Source: an uncultured Alphaproteobacteria bacterium (lineage in GTDB: Bacteria > Pseudomonadota > Alphaproteobacteria > Rhizobiales > Aestuariivirgaceae). Taken from it: a DNA stretch of 64,000 nucleotides. Shown piece after piece: positions 24,281-32,346 of the stretch; the stretch's first letter is position 1; the number at the start of each line of letters is the position of its first letter. A program made the translations under genes and the position numbers. The stretch is from NCBI GenBank assembly GCA_945957365.1, contig CAMFKI010000015.1, forward strand, positions 21,046-85,045, in the 5' to 3' direction. The notes beneath the pieces are model-generated. The model saw only the letters and a program-made list of their open reading frames with translations, had not been told where the DNA came from and ran no database searches.

Positions 24281-26521
24281 TCAGTTCTCCCCTGCGATGG
24301 TGGCGCCATGGCGGCGCGCGATGACGGCCTGCCCCAGCGACAGACCGCCGTCATTGGGCGGCACGGCGTGCGCCAGGAGCGGCGTGATCCCCGCCTGCCG
24401 GAGATTGGCGGCAATCGCCTCGCCAAGCAACCGGTTCATCAGGCATCCGCCCCCCAGCACGAAGCGCTGCTGGCCATGGAGTAGCGCCGCCGCCGCGAGC
24501 CAGCTGGCGATGCCGCGGGCCAGCGTGCCGTGCAGCAATCGCGCGCCGGTGGCCGCATCGACATCCATCAGCGCCACGAGCAGCGGTGAAAAATCGAGAA
24601 TGCCGTCAGCGACGCGGAAGCCATCTTCCAGCACCAGCGGGCCGGCGGCCAGCGCCTCCAGCCGCATGGCGGCCTCGCCTTCGAAGCTCTGAACATCGCA
24701 GACGCCGAGCAGGCCCGCCGCGGCATCGAACAGGCGGCCCAAACTGGTGGTGCGCGCACCGTCGCGGCGCTGCGCCAGGGCGAGAACGGCCGGCCCGCCG
24801 GGTCGCGCCGCGATCCGCTGTGCTGCGGGACTCCCGGCAAGGCCAAGTTCAGCGCAGGCGGCCAGCGCCATGCGCCAGGGCTCGCGCGTGGCGCGGTCGC
24901 CTCCCGGCAGCGGCAGGGCCTTGAGGTTCCCAAGCCGCCGGTGGCTGGCGCTTTCGAGCAGCATCAGCTCGCCACCCCAGGAGGTGCCGTCATCGCCGAG
25001 GCCGTGGCCGTCCAGCGCTGCGCCCAGCACGGCGCCGGTGAGCCGGTGCTCGGCGGCAACGGCGGCGAGATGGGCCGCATGGTGCTGCACACGCCGGACG
25101 GGCAGGCCGCTCGCCTCGGCGGCGCGGGTCGAGACATAGTCGGGGTGGAGGTCGCAGGCGGCGAGTTGCGGCGTGACGCCGAGCAGGTCAGAGAGCCGCG
25201 CCGCCGTGTCACGGAGGAAGCGCAGCGTCGCGGCGTCGTCGAGATCGCCGATGTGCTGGGAGACGAAGGCCTCGCGGCCGCGCGTCACGGTGACAGTGGA
25301 TTTGAGATGGCCACCGAAGGCAATGACATCCGGCCCGTCTTCCGCCAGCGCCACGGGCTCGGGCACGAAGCCGCGCGCCCGGCGCAGGAAGGCCGGTGCG
25401 CCATCGATTACCTGCATCACGCTGTCGTCGGCGCGATGCAGGATCGCACGGTCGTGGCTGACCACGAGGTCGGCGATGCCCGCCAGTGCCGCGCCGTCAT
25501 CGATGGCGATGGGCTCGCCGCCGGCATTGCCGCTGGTGGCGACAAGCGACACCTGCACCGGCCCTTCAGCCGAGAATGCGGGACCGGCGAGGGCGGCGAA
25601 CAGCAGGTGATGCACCGGGGCGTGGGCCAGCATTACGCCGATGCGATCGAGCCCGGGTGCGATGGCGGCGGGCAGGCCGCCGCGGCTGCGCATCAGCACG
25701 ATGGGTGCGGCCGTGCCGGCGGCCAACCGGCATTCCGCTGGCGAGGCCTCGGCGAAGAGCGGGATCGAGGCCGCATTGGCCAGCATGATTGCGAAAGGCC
25801 TGGCAGGGCGCCGCTTCGCCGCACGCAACCGCGCGATGCTGTCCGCATTGCCTGCATCGCAAAGAAGCTGGAAGCCGCCGATGCCCTTGAGCGCGACGAT
25901 GCCGCCGCCGCGCAGGACTTCGGCAATGTCGGCGATGGCATGGCTCAGTTGTGGCCCGCAGGCCGGGCAGGCGATGGATTCGGCGTGAAACCGCCGGCTG
26001 TCGGGGTCGTGGTAATCGCGGGTGCAGGCGTCGCACATGGGAAAAGATGCCATGGCCGTGGTCGCCCGGTCATAGGGCAGGGCGGCCGCCATGGTGAAGC
26101 GCGGCCCGCACTGCGTGCAGGTGACGAAGGGATAATGGTGGAAGCGGCTGGCCGGATCGAACAGTTCGACGCGGCAGGCAGCACATGTCGCGGCATCCGC
26201 AGCGAGCCTCGTCGTGGCGGCGCCGCCGCGGCTGTCTGCGATCGCGAAGCCTGCATCGCCGCGCGTGGCGATCACCATGCTGTCAACCGAGTCCACCCGC
26301 GCCAGCGGCGGCGCTTCATCAACCAGTGCCGCGAGGAAGGTGCGGACGCCGCCGCCCTCGACCTCCACCAGCACGCCGTCGCCGTCGTTGAGCACGAAGC
26401 CCGCAAGATCAAGGCGCCGCGCCAGCCGATATACATGGGGCCGGAAGCCCACGCCCTGCACAGCACCCCGCACGCGGACGCGAAGCCGCTCCGGTCGGGG
26501 GATGACCGGCTCCATCAGCAT
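24281..26521 (-). CDS. hypF: Carbamoyltransferase HypF
   Basis: Protein of 746 residues, the normal size. Domains in order: acylphosphatase-like (RVRVRGAVQGVGFRPHVYRL, residues about 12-95), two CxxC zinc-finger pairs (CAACRVELFDP, CTQCGPRF, CDACTRDY, CPACGP), a YrdC-like nucleotide-binding domain (KGIGGFQLLCDA) and a Kae1/TobZ-like carbamoyltransferase domain (DLHPDYVSTRAA, QHHAAHLAAVAAEH, GGCLMNRLL, NDGGLSLGQ). It transfers the carbamoyl group of carbamoyl phosphate to the HypE C-terminal Cys. The ATG at 26521 is chosen for its position five bases after the hypB stop; the ATG at 26515 is an alternative. Confidence 0.95.
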   Translation of the reverse strand: MLMEPVIPRPERLRVRVRGAVQGVGFRPHVYRLARRLDLAGFVLNDGDGVLVEVEGGGVRTFLAALVDEAPPLARVDSVDSMVIATRGDAGFAIADSRGGAATTRLAADAATCAACRVELFDPASRFHHYPFVTCTQCGPRFTMAAALPYDRATTAMASFPMCDACTRDYHDPDSRRFHAESIACPACGPQLSHAIADIAEVLRGGGIVALKGIGGFQLLCDAGNADSIARLRAAKRRPARPFAIMLANAASIPLFAEASPAECRLAAGTAAPIVLMRSRGGLPAAIAPGLDRIGVMLAHAPVHHLLFAALAGPAFSAEGPVQVSLVATSGNAGGEPIAIDDGAALAGIADLVVSHDRAILHRADDSVMQVIDGAPAFLRRARGFVPEPVALAEDGPDVIAFGGHLKSTVTVTRGREAFVSQHIGDLDDAATLRFLRDTAARLSDLLGVTPQLAACDLHPDYVSTRAAEASGLPVRRVQHHAAHLAAVAAEHRLTGAVLGAALDGHGLGDDGTSWGGELMLLESASHRRLGNLKALPLPGGDRATREPWRMALAACAELGLAGSPAAQRIAARPGGPAVLALAQRRDGARTTSLGRLFDAAAGLLGVCDVQSFEGEAAMRLEALAAGPLVLEDGFRVADGILDFSPLLVALMDVDAATGARLLHGTLARGIASWLAAAALLHGQQRFVLGGGCLMNRLLGEAIAANLRQAGITPLLAHAVPPNDGGLSLGQAVIARRHGATIAGEN

Positions 26522-26525
26522 CGCG

Positions 26526-27314
26526 TCATTCCGCGGCGGTGCGTAGGTTCTGCCGGGCTTGCGCGGTGATCCAGGCGCAGAGTTCGGCCATGCCTTCCCC
26601 GGTCCTGGCGGATACGGTGATGATCGCGATCGCCGGGTTGATGCGCCGGGCATGCGCCATGATGGCGGCGAGGTCGACATCGAGATGCGGCAGCAGATCG
26701 CTCTTGGTGATGACCATCAGGTCGGAGGCGGTGAAGATGCCGGGATATTTGAGCGGCTTGTCCTCGCCCTCGGTGACCGAGAGCACCACCACCTTGTGCG
26801 CCTCGCCGAGGTCGAAGTCCGCCGGGCACACGAGGTTGCCGACATTCTCGATGAACAGCAGCGAGCCCGGTGCCAGCAAAAACCGGTCGAGGGCGCGTGC
26901 CACCATCAGGGCGTCGAGGTGGCAGCCCTTGCCGGTGTTGATCTGGATCGCGGGCGCACCGGTGGCGCGGATGCGCTCGGCGTCGTTCGAGGTCTGCTGG
27001 TCGCCTTCGATGACGGCGATGGCGTGTGCCGTCCGCAGCTGCTCGATCAGCTTCACCAGCAGGGTGGTCTTGCCGGAACCGGGGCTGGAGACGAGGTTGA
27101 GGGAGAACACACCCGAGGCGGCAAGACGCGCGCGGTTGGCCCGCGCCTGCGCATCGTTCACCGCCAGCACGTCCCGCTCGATGCGGATGAGGCGGTCCTG
27201 CGTGAGGCCGGGCACCGAAGCGCCGGCGGGCCCCGCGCCGAAATCGACATGGCCGAAGGTGGCGACGGGAGAAACGGAGGGCGTGCCCGATCCACACCCA
27301 CAGACGCTGCACAT
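26526..27314 (-). CDS. hypB: Hydrogenase nickel incorporation GTPase HypB
   Basis: Protein of 262 residues. It begins [10 protein letters not shown], the N-terminal high-affinity nickel motif, then has the P-loop [25 protein letters not shown], the metal-site [26 protein letters not shown] and TKSDLLPH (NKxD-like). It uses GTP hydrolysis to deliver nickel to the hydrogenase large subunit with HypA. Unlike many rhizobial HypB proteins it lacks a long His-rich stretch, so a nickel-storage function is probably absent. Its ATG overlaps the hypA stop by one base (TGATG). Confidence 0.96.
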   Translation of the reverse strand: MCSVCGCGSGTPSVSPVATFGHVDFGAGPAGASVPGLTQDRLIRIERDVLAVNDAQARANRARLAASGVFSLNLVSSPGSGKTTLLVKLIEQLRTAHAIAVIEGDQQTSNDAERIRATGAPAIQINTGKGCHLDALMVARALDRFLLAPGSLLFIENVGNLVCPADFDLGEAHKVVVLSVTEGEDKPLKYPGIFTASDLMVITKSDLLPHLDVDLAAIMAHARRINPAIAIITVSARTGEGMAELCAWITAQARQNLRTAAE

Positions 27315-27655
27315 CAGTCGACCTCCAGTTCCCTGACCCTCAGTTCCTGACCACCGGTCACCTGCAGCTGCCCGCCGCCGCAGTGCGGGCAGGGCGCCAG
27401 CCGCTCGGCCAGTTGTACCACCTGGTTGCAGTCAAGGCACCAGGCCTCGCCCGGCACCACCACGACGTCGAGTTCGGCTTCTTCCGCGGCGCTGCCCTGA
27501 GCCGCCGCGCCGAAGCAGAAGCGCAGCGCCTGCTCCTCGACGCTGCTGAAGGCGCCGAGCTCGAGCCGGATGACCCGTACGCGGCTGAAGCCGGAGCGCT
27601 CGGCCTGTTCCGCGACGAGCGACACGATGTTCTCGGCAATGCTGAGCTCATGCAT
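27314..27655 (-). CDS. hypA: Hydrogenase nickel-binding chaperone HypA
   Basis: Protein of 113 residues with the nickel-binding N-terminus [11 protein letters not shown] (His2) and a zinc site formed by two CxxC pairs (CLDCNQ, CPHCGG). First gene of hypABFCDE; the order and the one- to fourteen-base overlaps match rhizobial hyp operons. The ATG at 27655 is fixed by the conserved MHE start; the frame is open eight codons further upstream. A 154-base gap separates it from the PP-loop gene on the same strand. No hydrogenase structural or regulator gene is in the window. Confidence 0.95.
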   Translation of the reverse strand: MHELSIAENIVSLVAEQAERSGFSRVRVIRLELGAFSSVEEQALRFCFGAAAQGSAAEEAELDVVVVPGEAWCLDCNQVVQLAERLAPCPHCGGGQLQVTGGQELRVRELEVD

Positions 27656-27809
27656 CGGCTGCCCCGCGCATGGCGACACGGCAGCGATCGAAGGGCATGA
27701 CGGGCGGCGATGGTCCTTTCATCTGCGTTTCATCCTCGGCCGGGCGGTGGACATCTTCAAGCCTTCATTCCAACGGCTCCCCAAGGCCCGGTCCATTTGC
27801 GCACCCGGC

Positions 27810-28949
27810 TCAGCCGGCGGGAATCTCGCCCCGTTCCATCTGCCGCATGACCTGTCGCAGCCGCAGGAGGTGCGCACCGGCCAGCACCTTCTCGGGTCCC
27901 TCGGGCAGGTGCCAGAGCAGTTCGACCAGGCGCACATGCATGCCCTTCACGTTGAACAGGCGTTGCGGAACGCCACGGCTGCGCAGCGCGTCCGCGAGCG
28001 GCGGTGCGGAAGGGAAGGCGGCGCTCTCCTCGAGGCCGCAGCACAGGAGCGCCAGCCTCGTCCAGGTGCATTTATCGCAGGCGCCGCAATTGCCGCCGGA
28101 ACCGGTGTCGCGCCAGCACACCGACAATTGCCCGACCAGCTCCGGCGCCCGTGCCGCGATCAGGCGGAGCTTGTCGACGCGGTCGCGGTGCTCGCCATAG
28201 CCGCGAATGGGGAAGGGGCCGGACCCCACGATCCAGGCCAGCGCCGCGGAGTTTCCCCAGGGGTGCCGCGCCAGGTCCTGCACCAGGCTGTTGTCGAGCG
28301 CGAAGCCCCCGGCGCGAAACCCCGGCGACACGAAGTAGAGGCACATGGCCAGCCCAAGGCTGTGCAGCATTTCCCAGTTGCAGGGCGCCCGACGCAGGCT
28401 GGTTCTGACCTCGACGAGGGCCAGACCGAGGGTGCTGCAGATCGCCCCCACCCGGTACTTCAGTTGGCCATAGGCCATGACCGAGTCATGCGGATAATCC
28501 GCCCCGGCGATCAGCAGGCCGTGGGTGAAGCCATCCGCCCGGGCCTCGATAGCAGAGGACGTGCTGTCGACGCCGCCGCTGGCGCAGATGATGCGGGCTT
28601 CACCCTGCGGCGCCACGTCGGAGGCGATCACGGGTAGCCACAGCCGGAGCGGATGAACCCCCGGCCACTGCCACAGGTCGAAGGCCTGCGCCAGGCGCTG
28701 CAGCGCGCCTGCCACACCGCGTGACACCGGCTGGTCGAGCCGGATCGACAGGCCCGTACTCATCGACAGGATGGCGAGGCCGAAGGCCGCGAAATCCGCG
28801 CGCCCGTGATCGGCCTGCGCCACGGCGTCGCTTTCGATGAAGAAGCTGTGGCCGGCGGCCGCGATCTCGGCCCGCCGGCCATTCCAGGTGAGGCGCGCCT
28901 CATGCCACACCTGATGCCCCGCTGCGGCGCGTGATGGGTTCTCCTGCAC
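27810..28949 (-). CDS. PP-loop ATP-pyrophosphatase-like protein with CxxCxxC motif
   Basis: Protein of 379 residues. A PP-loop ([16 protein letters not shown], about 141-156) marks an N-type ATP pyrophosphatase that adenylates its substrate, as in QueC, asparagine synthetase or TilS. Near residue 300 [17 protein letters not shown] resembles the zinc motif of QueC. The first 130 residues ([20 protein letters not shown]...) match nothing I recognise and look like a beta-rich extra domain. It is not QueC itself: it is about 150 residues longer and QueC neighbours are absent. The start is a GTG at 28949 behind GGTGAGG. It lies upstream of hypA on the same strand (154-base gap) and may share its transcript. 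Function unknown. Confidence 0.7.
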   Translation of the reverse strand: MQENPSRAAAGHQVWHEARLTWNGRRAEIAAAGHSFFIESDAVAQADHGRADFAAFGLAILSMSTGLSIRLDQPVSRGVAGALQRLAQAFDLWQWPGVHPLRLWLPVIASDVAPQGEARIICASGGVDSTSSAIEARADGFTHGLLIAGADYPHDSVMAYGQLKYRVGAICSTLGLALVEVRTSLRRAPCNWEMLHSLGLAMCLYFVSPGFRAGGFALDNSLVQDLARHPWGNSAALAWIVGSGPFPIRGYGEHRDRVDKLRLIAARAPELVGQLSVCWRDTGSGGNCGACDKCTWTRLALLCCGLEESAAFPSAPPLADALRSRGVPQRLFNVKGMHVRLVELLWHLPEGPEKVLAGAHLLRLRQVMRQMERGEIPAG

Positions 28950-29156
28950 TGCCTCACCCCTTTGCTTGCCCGCACCGGGGCGAGGATGCAGTCCACCGCT
29001 GGCCCGCCCTCAGCCCCGTTCCATTCGCCCCAGTCCGGCAGCTTGCCACGATCGGCGGCGTGGAGGCCACTCTCCAGAATTGCAAACTGCGTCTGCCGGT
29101 CCAGGCCGCAAAGCCGCGGCATTGAGTGGCGCGGCTCGCTGTGGGAGAACGGGCGC

Positions 29157-29477
29157 ATGTCATATGTCATCTATGCGCTGGCGGCGCTCGGCGAAATCGC
29201 CGGCTGCTTCTCGTTCTGGGCCTGGCTGCGGCTGGGAAAATCCGCCTGGTGGCTGTTGCCCGGCATGCTCTCGCTCGCCGCCTTTGCCTGGCTGCTGACG
29301 CGCATCCCTGCCGACGCCGCGGGCCGGGCCTATGCGGCCTATGGCGGGGTCTACATCGTCGGGTCGATACTCTGGCTGTGGCTGGCGGAAGGCCAGCGCC
29401 CCGACCGCTGGGACATTGCCGGGGCCGCGATCTGCCTCGCCGGCAGCGCCATCATCCTCCTGCCATCGCGCGCCTGA
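29157..29477 (+). CDS. YnfA/UPF0060 family membrane protein
   Basis: Protein of 106 residues with four transmembrane helices. The family pattern is clear: [39 protein letters not shown] and a final hydrophobic helix with [19 protein letters not shown]0060 proteins belong to the small multidrug resistance/nucleotide-sugar-like transporter superfamily; function is not settled. The ATG at 29157 follows GGGAGAACGG. It is divergent from the PP-loop gene and convergent with the ATP-grasp gene. Confidence 0.9.
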   Translation: MSYVIYALAALGEIAGCFSFWAWLRLGKSAWWLLPGMLSLAAFAWLLTRIPADAAGRAYAAYGGVYIVGSILWLWLAEGQRPDRWDIAGAAICLAGSAIILLPSRA

Positions 29478-29492
29478 GCGGCGTGCCGGGCC

Positions 29493-30524
29493 TCAGGCGA
29501 GGAAGCCGCAGGGTCCCCACATCTCGCCCAACTCGACGTCGCGCGCGTAATTCGACAGCGGCAGCCCGGAATTGCTGCAGACGGTGATCTCATTGAGATA
29601 GAGATCGCCCGACTCGCTCGGCAGAAGGTCGATGCGCAGCACCTCGTGGCCGCGCCCGATCGCCTCCGCCAAGGTGCGGGCACGTGCCTTCAGTTCGTCC
29701 GACAGCGCCAGCCCTTCCACCAGTCCCACGCTGGCGGGCTGGTTTGGCAGCAGGTTGAAGTCGGGGTCGTAAAGGCTGACCCGCGTACGATCGCTGCCGT
29801 CCATCTGCTTCTCGTCGACCGAGATGATGCCGGTGCGGCCGCGAAACACGTAATACAGGAGCACCGCCGAGGGATTGCGTGCCGTCACCGCCTCCTCGAT
29901 GAACACCGCGCGCTTGAACACATTGTACCACCATTCGCCGAGCGCCACGTTGTAGGGTTCCGAGAGCCAGGTGCCGGCATCGGCCTCATGCCTGGCGCGG
30001 GCGGCGGGAGCGAGCGGATAGCGGATGCGCTTGCACCGGCCGCAGCCGAGATTGGCCTTGAGATAATAGTCGCCTGCGGGCAGGGCGTCGTTGGCCGGCA
30101 GGCGCGCCACGTCGGATTGCCAGAGAATGCGCGGAACCTTGACCAGCGGGGCGGCGTCCGGCGTGCAGAACCATTCCGTCAGCAGCTTGTTCCCGCTCTG
30201 CGGAACGGGCAGCCATTCGAGCAGCTTCAGTGCGTTCAGCTTCTCCGAATAGAGCATAGGGCTCAAGAGGTCGGGATAGCGCCCGGCCTTGCGGTGATAC
30301 GCGATGAGGATGTTGCCGATGACGCCGTCGAGCCCCGCGCCATCATAGACCTCGATTCCACGCAAGTGGCCGGGCCGGCGCAGGCCAGGGTCGCGCGGGC
30401 GATAGCGCCGGCGGATTTCGGTGGCGATCTCGCCAGCCATGCCGGGCACATTGCGGTAGTCGGTGGCGGGAGACGTGGCCATGGGACGTGCGGCGCTCGA
30501 TTGATCGGTCGTTGCGTTGGTCAT
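29493..30524 (-). CDS. TupA-like ATP-grasp family protein
   Basis: Protein of 343 residues. The order of motifs fits ATP-grasp ligases of the TupA-like group used in polysaccharide or peptide modification: LYSEKLNALKLLEWLPVP near residue 95, VPRILW, a conserved ANLGCGRCKRIRYPL with CGRC, FIEEAVTARNPSAVLLYYVF (the usual E-E pair of the ATP-binding strand) and a C-terminal DLLPSESGDLYLNEITVCSN holding acidic and Asn metal ligands. The substrate is unknown. The ATG at 30524 is the best start, but several Met codons nearby make it uncertain. Neighbours share no obvious pathway. Confidence 0.65.
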   Translation of the reverse strand: MTNATTDQSSAARPMATSPATDYRNVPGMAGEIATEIRRRYRPRDPGLRRPGHLRGIEVYDGAGLDGVIGNILIAYHRKAGRYPDLLSPMLYSEKLNALKLLEWLPVPQSGNKLLTEWFCTPDAAPLVKVPRILWQSDVARLPANDALPAGDYYLKANLGCGRCKRIRYPLAPAARARHEADAGTWLSEPYNVALGEWWYNVFKRAVFIEEAVTARNPSAVLLYYVFRGRTGIISVDEKQMDGSDRTRVSLYDPDFNLLPNQPASVGLVEGLALSDELKARARTLAEAIGRGHEVLRIDLLPSESGDLYLNEITVCSNSGLPLSNYARDVELGEMWGPCGFLA

Positions 30525-30581
30525 TAGACGGTCATGGCGCGGGCCGAAGTCAAGTGGCGGAAACCGGCCCCTGAAACGGCG

Positions 30582-30605
30582 ACGCGCCCCGTTTCGGGGG
30601 CGCGT
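30582..30605 (-). terminator. Hairpin terminator of the cspA/H1-like operon
   Basis: ACGCGCCCC-gtttcg-GGGGCGCGT, a nine-base-pair stem about 43 bases after the stop at 30648. The T tract on the minus strand is weak, so it is a moderate call. Confidence 0.55.
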
Positions 30606-30647
30606 TGCGATGGTCGTCATGCTGAGATGGCGGCGCGAGCCTTGGGC

Positions 30648-30917
30648 TCAGCCGTTGCTCTTGAGACGGTAGAGATAGGGACGCGAAATCCCCAGCTGCC
30701 CAGCCAGCACCTCGGCCGACTTTCCGGACTTCAGTCCGGCAAGCACGGCCTTGCGCAGCTTTGCGACATCGGCGGTGCTGCGGCGGGCCACCTTGCGGGG
30801 CGCCTTCTTCGCTGCAGGCTTCCGGGCCTTCACCGACTTCACGGCGATGACCTTGGTCGTCTTCTTGCTGCGGGTTGCCGTTTTGGCGGCAACCTTCTTC
30901 TTCGCCTTCTTGGCCAT
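30648..30917 (-). CDS. Small histone-H1-like protein with C-terminal helix-turn-helix
   Basis: Protein of 89 residues. The first 50 are Lys/Ala/Arg-rich (AKKAKKKVAAKTATRSKKTT, RKPAAKKAPRKVARRS) like bacterial H1-type DNA-compacting tails. The last 35 form a helix-turn-helix of the resolvase/Fis-like kind (LRKAVLAGLKSGKSAEVLAG, LGISRPYLYRLKSNG). A DNA-binding, nucleoid-associated role is likely. It starts 10 bases after the cold-shock gene stop, so both are made from one mRNA. The start is the ATG at 30917 rather than a TTG one codon upstream. Confidence 0.7.
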   Translation of the reverse strand: MAKKAKKKVAAKTATRSKKTTKVIAVKSVKARKPAAKKAPRKVARRSTADVAKLRKAVLAGLKSGKSAEVLAGQLGISRPYLYRLKSNG

Positions 30918-30927
30918 CAATGCGCGC

Positions 30928-31137
30928 TCAGAGAGCGCGCAGCTGATCTGCCGACTGCTTGCCGGAACGGCGGTCGGTCACCAGCTCGAAGGAAACCGCC
31001 TGGTTTTCCTTGAGCGAACGCAGACCGGCGCGTTCCACGGCGCTGATGTGAACGAACACGTCCTTCGAACCGTCATCCGGCGCGATGAAGCCGTAGCCCT
31101 TGGTCTCGTTGAACCACTTTACCTTGCCTGTAGCCAA
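30928..31137 (-). CDS. cspA: Cold-shock protein (CspA family)
   Basis: Protein of 69 residues, a single cold-shock domain with both RNA-binding motifs (KGYGFI and VFVHI) and the family start [17 protein letters not shown]. It acts as an RNA chaperone. The leader (31138 to about 31230) is AT-rich around the start and could be structured like other csp leaders. It is cotranscribed with the H1-like HTH gene, a pairing that ties RNA and DNA condensation to the same signal. Confidence 0.95.
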   Translation of the reverse strand: MATGKVKWFNETKGYGFIAPDDGSKDVFVHISAVERAGLRSLKENQAVSFELVTDRRSGKQSADQLRAL

Positions 31138-31442
31138 AATATGTTCTCGCTTTCATAGTAGTCAGTGTCCCGAAACGTTCGGGCCCCGCGGCCCGGATAA
31201 AAGCAGTCTTGGGTAAAGAAAGTCAATGCTTACCTGAGGGAGCGGGGTCCGGGGGCCCTCGGCGACCCCTTCCGGGCAGCCGCACCGCCGCACCCCATTC
31301 GCGGGATCCCGCGACCGTACGTTGAGACCAGGCACGTGGCCTCGCCCCCGCGGCGGTGCGAGTCAGCCCAGATTGAGCGCAAAAACGGTGACGGTGCGGC
31401 GCCGTTCAAGTAGGTTGTGGCCAGCAACGAAGGGGGAGACAC
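31138..31442. promoter_or_regulatory. Divergent promoter region of cspA and the DUF2092 gene
   Basis: 305 bases without a supported gene. The side next to cspA is AT-rich (31140-31230) and probably the cspA promoter and leader. Toward the DUF2092 gene, GGGGGAGAC gives its ribosome-binding site just before 31443. A short minus-strand frame here has no protein-like features. Confidence 0.4.
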
Positions 31443-32195
31443 ATGGGCAATCATCTCACGCTGGGCCGCAGGGCCTTTGGCGGCCTGCTGGCCGGATTGG
31501 CCTTAACCGCCGTCAGCCGCGTGCCGGAGGCCTTGGCTGCGGCACCCGATGGCGCCGGCGCCGTCGAGGACATGCTCTCCGCCCTGACGGCCTCGCGCGC
31601 CCTGTCGTTCACTGCCGAATCGAGTTTCGGCGCCTCGGTCTCGAAGGACCGGCTCCGTACCCTCGGCAACCGCGCCAGCGTCGTGTTCCAGCGGCCAGAC
31701 AGCCTGTTCATCGTGTTCGGCGGGGGCGGCCAGCCCGATGTCCAGATGCTGATTTCGGGTGGCGAGGCGACACTGTTACGCCTGTCGCTGGCTTCCAAGA
31801 CGGTGTTGAAACTGGCGCCGGAAAACGGCCCGGCCTTCGCGGTGCCCGGTCTGTTCATCCCCTTCCTCGGCCTGCTGAGCGAGACGGCCGGAGCGGAGTT
31901 CTTCGGCGACATTTCTTCGGTGACGGCGCTGGCGCAGGGTGCGCCCGACCAGCCGGAGACCACGACGCTCGCCGCCGTCATGGCCAGCCGCTTCACCGGC
32001 GAAGTCTGGGTCAACAAGAGCACCAGCCTCCCGGTTCGCACCACCGGCACGTGGTTCGGCGCCAAGGGCGACGTGGCCGCCAGCGCCGCGGTCAATTTCA
32101 CCGGCTGGTCCACCGAACCGCCCGTGGCCGGGGCCTTCGCGGTCAAGGGGCTTGCCGAAGCCAAGACGGTCGAACTGGATGGCCTCGGCCTCTGA
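31443..32195 (+). CDS. DUF2092 family exported protein
   Basis: Protein of 250 residues with a Tat-like signal (LGRRAFGGLLAGLALTAVSRV). The mature domain shows the DUF2092 pattern: AVEDMLSALTASRALSFTAESSFG, LGNRASVVFQRPDSLFIVFGGG and a C-terminal LPVRTTGTWFGAKGDVAA...NFTGW. Structurally it resembles the LolA/LolB lipoprotein-carrier fold, which suggests an envelope lipid-binding role; function unproven. Followed by the multicopper oxidase gene after 151 bases. Confidence 0.75.
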   Translation: MGNHLTLGRRAFGGLLAGLALTAVSRVPEALAAAPDGAGAVEDMLSALTASRALSFTAESSFGASVSKDRLRTLGNRASVVFQRPDSLFIVFGGGGQPDVQMLISGGEATLLRLSLASKTVLKLAPENGPAFAVPGLFIPFLGLLSETAGAEFFGDISSVTALAQGAPDQPETTTLAAVMASRFTGEVWVNKSTSLPVRTTGTWFGAKGDVAASAAVNFTGWSTEPPVAGAFAVKGLAEAKTVELDGLGL

Positions 32196-32346
32196 GGCGG
32201 GCAGCGGCGCGGCGGCTCCGGCCACCGCGCCCGAATTGCCGTCCTCAGCGTGCAGAATGCGTATTTTCGCCAGCTATCCAGGGTTCCCGAACCACTGTAT
32301 CCCCAGCGAACGATTGTAGACGTCCGCTTCGAGGGAGTTTCCGGAG

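Noticed and set aside
24941..26569. A 542-codon plus-strand frame opposite hypF
   Set aside because: It is the antisense shadow of hypF. It has no ribosome-binding site, no family sequence and the codon pattern of a mirrored high-GC gene.
28760..29170. A 136-codon minus-strand frame covering the PP-loop gene start
   Set aside because: Lies out of frame with the PP-loop protein and shows no conserved motif; probably chance.
31230..31454. A 74-codon minus-strand frame upstream of DUF2092
   Set aside because: Arg/Pro-rich chance frame in a promoter region.
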